6,928 bases of DNA, from contig URJD01000096.1 in NCBI GenBank assembly GCA_900548075.1, forward strand, positions 1 through 6,928, given 5' to 3'. Shown here one piece after another: positions 5,480-6,928 of the stretch (positions are counted from its first letter, which is position 1; the number at the start of each line of letters is the position of its first letter). The notes under the pieces are model-generated. The model saw nothing but the letters and a program-made list of their open reading frames with translations, was not told the origin of the DNA and searched no databases. The position numbers were made by a program, and so were the translations under genes. This DNA comes from an uncultured Collinsella sp. (GTDB lineage Bacteria > Actinomycetota > Coriobacteriia > Coriobacteriales > Coriobacteriaceae).

Positions 5480-6928
5480 ATGGCAGCAACGGATATCGAG
5501 CGCGGTCTTTCGACCGCCGAGGTCGAGGAGCGCATCGCCGCCGGTAAGATCAACCGCAACATGGAGCTCAAGACCAAGTCGGTCAAAGAGCTCATCATCG
5601 AGAACCTCTGCACGTTGTTCAATTTGATCAACGTGATCTTGGCGTTCCTGGTCATTTTGACCGGTTCGTTTAAGAATCTGACGTTCCTGTTCGTGGTGTT
5701 CCTCAATACCGCTATTGGCGTCATCCAGTCCATGCGTTCCAAGAAGATGGTCGATAAGCTCACGCTGCTGACCTCCAAGAAGGCCATTGCGGTGCGCGAC
5801 GGCGCCGAGGTGGAGCTCGACCTGGACCAGATCGTGCTCGACGATATCATCCGCCTGGGGCGTGGCGACCAGATTCCCGCTGACGCCGTGGTGGTTTCGG
5901 GCGAGGCGCTCGTGAACGAGAGCTTGCTGACGGGCGAGAGCGACCTTATTAAGAAACAGCCCGGTTCCGAGCTCATGAGCGGCAGCTTTATCGACTCGGG
6001 CCTGCTGCGCGCCCGCGTGATCCATGTCGGCGCCGACAACTACGTGGCTAAGATCAATAACGAGGCCAAATACGTCAAAAAGGTCAATTCCGAGATCATG
6101 AACGCGCTTAACGCCATCGTGCGCTTTGCGAGCATCATCATGATCCCGCTCGGTTTGGCGTTGTTTGCCTCGAGTGTGAGCGAGCTGTGGGATGCCGCGG
6201 GAACCCCGGGCGATAGCGCGCTTTCGTGGTGCTTCTCCGAGCTGTTGGCTGGCCATGTGCCTTCGTCGGCGCTGCTGTCCACGGTGGGTGCCCTGCTGGG
6301 CATGATCCCGCAAGGCTTGGTGCTGCTGACCTCGTCGGTGCTCGCCATCGCCACGGTGCGTCTGGCGCGCCGCAAGGTGCTCGCGCAGCAGCTCTACTGT
6401 ATCGAGACGCTCGCGCGCGTCGATGTGCTGTGTCTGGACAAGACGGGCACCATTACCTCGGGCCGCATGGAGGTCGAGGGCACCTATCCGCTGCCGGTTG
6501 AGGGTGTTGGCTTTGGCGTGGACTCGGAGGAGGCTGCCGTTCCCGTTGATACCACGGTGCTCGACTTTGCGCTCGCTAACGTGGCGCGTGCGACTTCGGC
6601 GGATGCCAACGAGACCTGCCAGGCGCTTCTCAACTACTATGCCGACCGTCCGGTCGAGGTGTCCGAGCCGCTCTCGGTCATTCCGTTCTCGTCGTCTAAA
6701 AAGTGGAGTGGTGCCTCGTTTGCGCAGGGCTCCTATGTGATGGGCGCGGCGCAGTTTGTGCTTTCGGACCGTGTATTTGCGCAGGTCGAGAACCGCGTGG
6801 CTGAACTTGCCGATACCTGCCGCGTGCTCGTGGTGGCGCGCGTAGACGGTTTTACGCCCGACGGCGATATGGCGGGCGAGGCCGAGCCCGTGGGCTTTGT
6901 GACCATCCGCGACGAGATTCGTACTTCG
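5480..6928 (+). CDS. Cation-transporting P-type ATPase, CtpE-like, 3' end beyond the window (483 codons visible)
   Basis: A membrane ion pump driven by ATP through an aspartyl-phosphate intermediate. Visible from Met1: GLSTAEVEER at 9-18 (N-terminal cation-ATPase motif), membrane segments about 44-62 and 67-83, the actuator domain with NESLLTGES at 146-154 (TGES loop), membrane segments about 212-231 and 264-292 with MIPQGL at 275-280, the phosphorylation motif DKTGTIT at 320-326 (Asp320 phosphorylated), and the nucleotide domain with FSSSKKWSG at 403-411 and VMGAAQF at 420-426. It breaks off just after the RDEIR region (478-481); about 300 residues and six helices should follow. No heavy-metal-binding N-terminal domain and no CPC motif, so not a copper/zinc pump. 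The layout matches mycobacterial CtpE, reported as a calcium transporter; substrate here is inferred only. ATG at 5468, in frame, is an alternative start; the chosen one has a weak GGGA 6 nt upstream. Confidence 0.9.
   Translation, partial: MAATDIERGLSTAEVEERIAAGKINRNMELKTKSVKELIIENLCTLFNLINVILAFLVILTGSFKNLTFLFVVFLNTAIGVIQSMRSKKMVDKLTLLTSKKAIAVRDGAEVELDLDQIVLDDIIRLGRGDQIPADAVVVSGEALVNESLLTGESDLIKKQPGSELMSGSFIDSGLLRARVIHVGADNYVAKINNEAKYVKKVNSEIMNALNAIVRFASIIMIPLGLALFASSVSELWDAAGTPGDSALSWCFSELLAGHVPSSALLSTVGALLGMIPQGLVLLTSSVLAIATVRLARRKVLAQQLYCIETLARVDVLCLDKTGTITSGRMEVEGTYPLPVEGVGFGVDSEEAAVPVDTTVLDFALANVARATSADANETCQALLNYYADRPVEVSEPLSVIPFSSSKKWSGASFAQGSYVMGAAQFVLSDRVFAQVENRVAELADTCRVLVVARVDGFTPDGDMAGEAEPVGFVTIRDEIRTS

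Noticed and set aside
5338..6313. Minus-strand open frames opposite the tRNA and the ATPase
   Set aside because: They overlap a clear tRNA and a well-supported P-type ATPase, and the translations are low-complexity shadows with no family motif.

Overview
The window looks like a chromosomal segment from a high-GC, anaerobe-type bacterium. The protein sequence styles point to the Actinobacteria class Coriobacteriia, for example a Collinsella-like gut organism. The evidence is GC-rich third codon positions, Clostridia-like variants of the aromatic enzymes (GQSHS in chorismate synthase, GESGSTLRF in EPSP synthase), a beta-type DAHP synthase, and a CtpE-like P-type ATPase. The taxonomic placement is inference, not a database result.

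Positions 1-5122 on the minus strand hold a compact operon for chorismate and tyrosine synthesis. In transcription order it is aroF (DAHP synthase, step 1), tyrA (prephenate dehydrogenase), aroB (dehydroquinate synthase, step 2), aroA (EPSP synthase, step 6) and aroC (chorismate synthase, step 7, cut by the left window edge). Junctions are very tight: a 3-bp gap, a 36-bp gap, a 7-bp overlap and a 1-bp gap. Two Shine-Dalgarno sequences lie inside the last codons of the preceding gene, so translational coupling is likely. Steps 3-5 (dehydroquinase, shikimate dehydrogenase, shikimate kinase) and chorismate mutase are not in the window. AroF commits PEP and erythrose-4-phosphate to the pathway, AroB/AroA/AroC carry it to chorismate, and TyrA diverts prephenate to tyrosine.

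Positions 5123-5326 are a 204-bp AT-richer divergent regulatory region. Leftward it carries a possible aro promoter and a hairpin followed by a U-run, 33 nt before the aroF start. With no minus-strand gene upstream, this is best read as a candidate attenuator of the aro operon. A 20-codon leader ORF overlaps it. Rightward there is a good sigma70-type promoter for a tRNA gene.

Positions 5327-5451 on the plus strand hold tRNA-Arg(CCG) with encoded CCA, then an intrinsic terminator. From 5480 to the right edge runs the first 483 codons of a P-type cation ATPase of the CtpE-like type, open at the window end. It starts only 28 nt after the terminator.

Most of this is ordinary core metabolism. I found no mobile element, CRISPR array, phage gene or clearly new system. 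The points most worth a second look are the aro leader, the glutamine in the membrane PxGL motif of the ATPase, and how the ATPase is transcribed.
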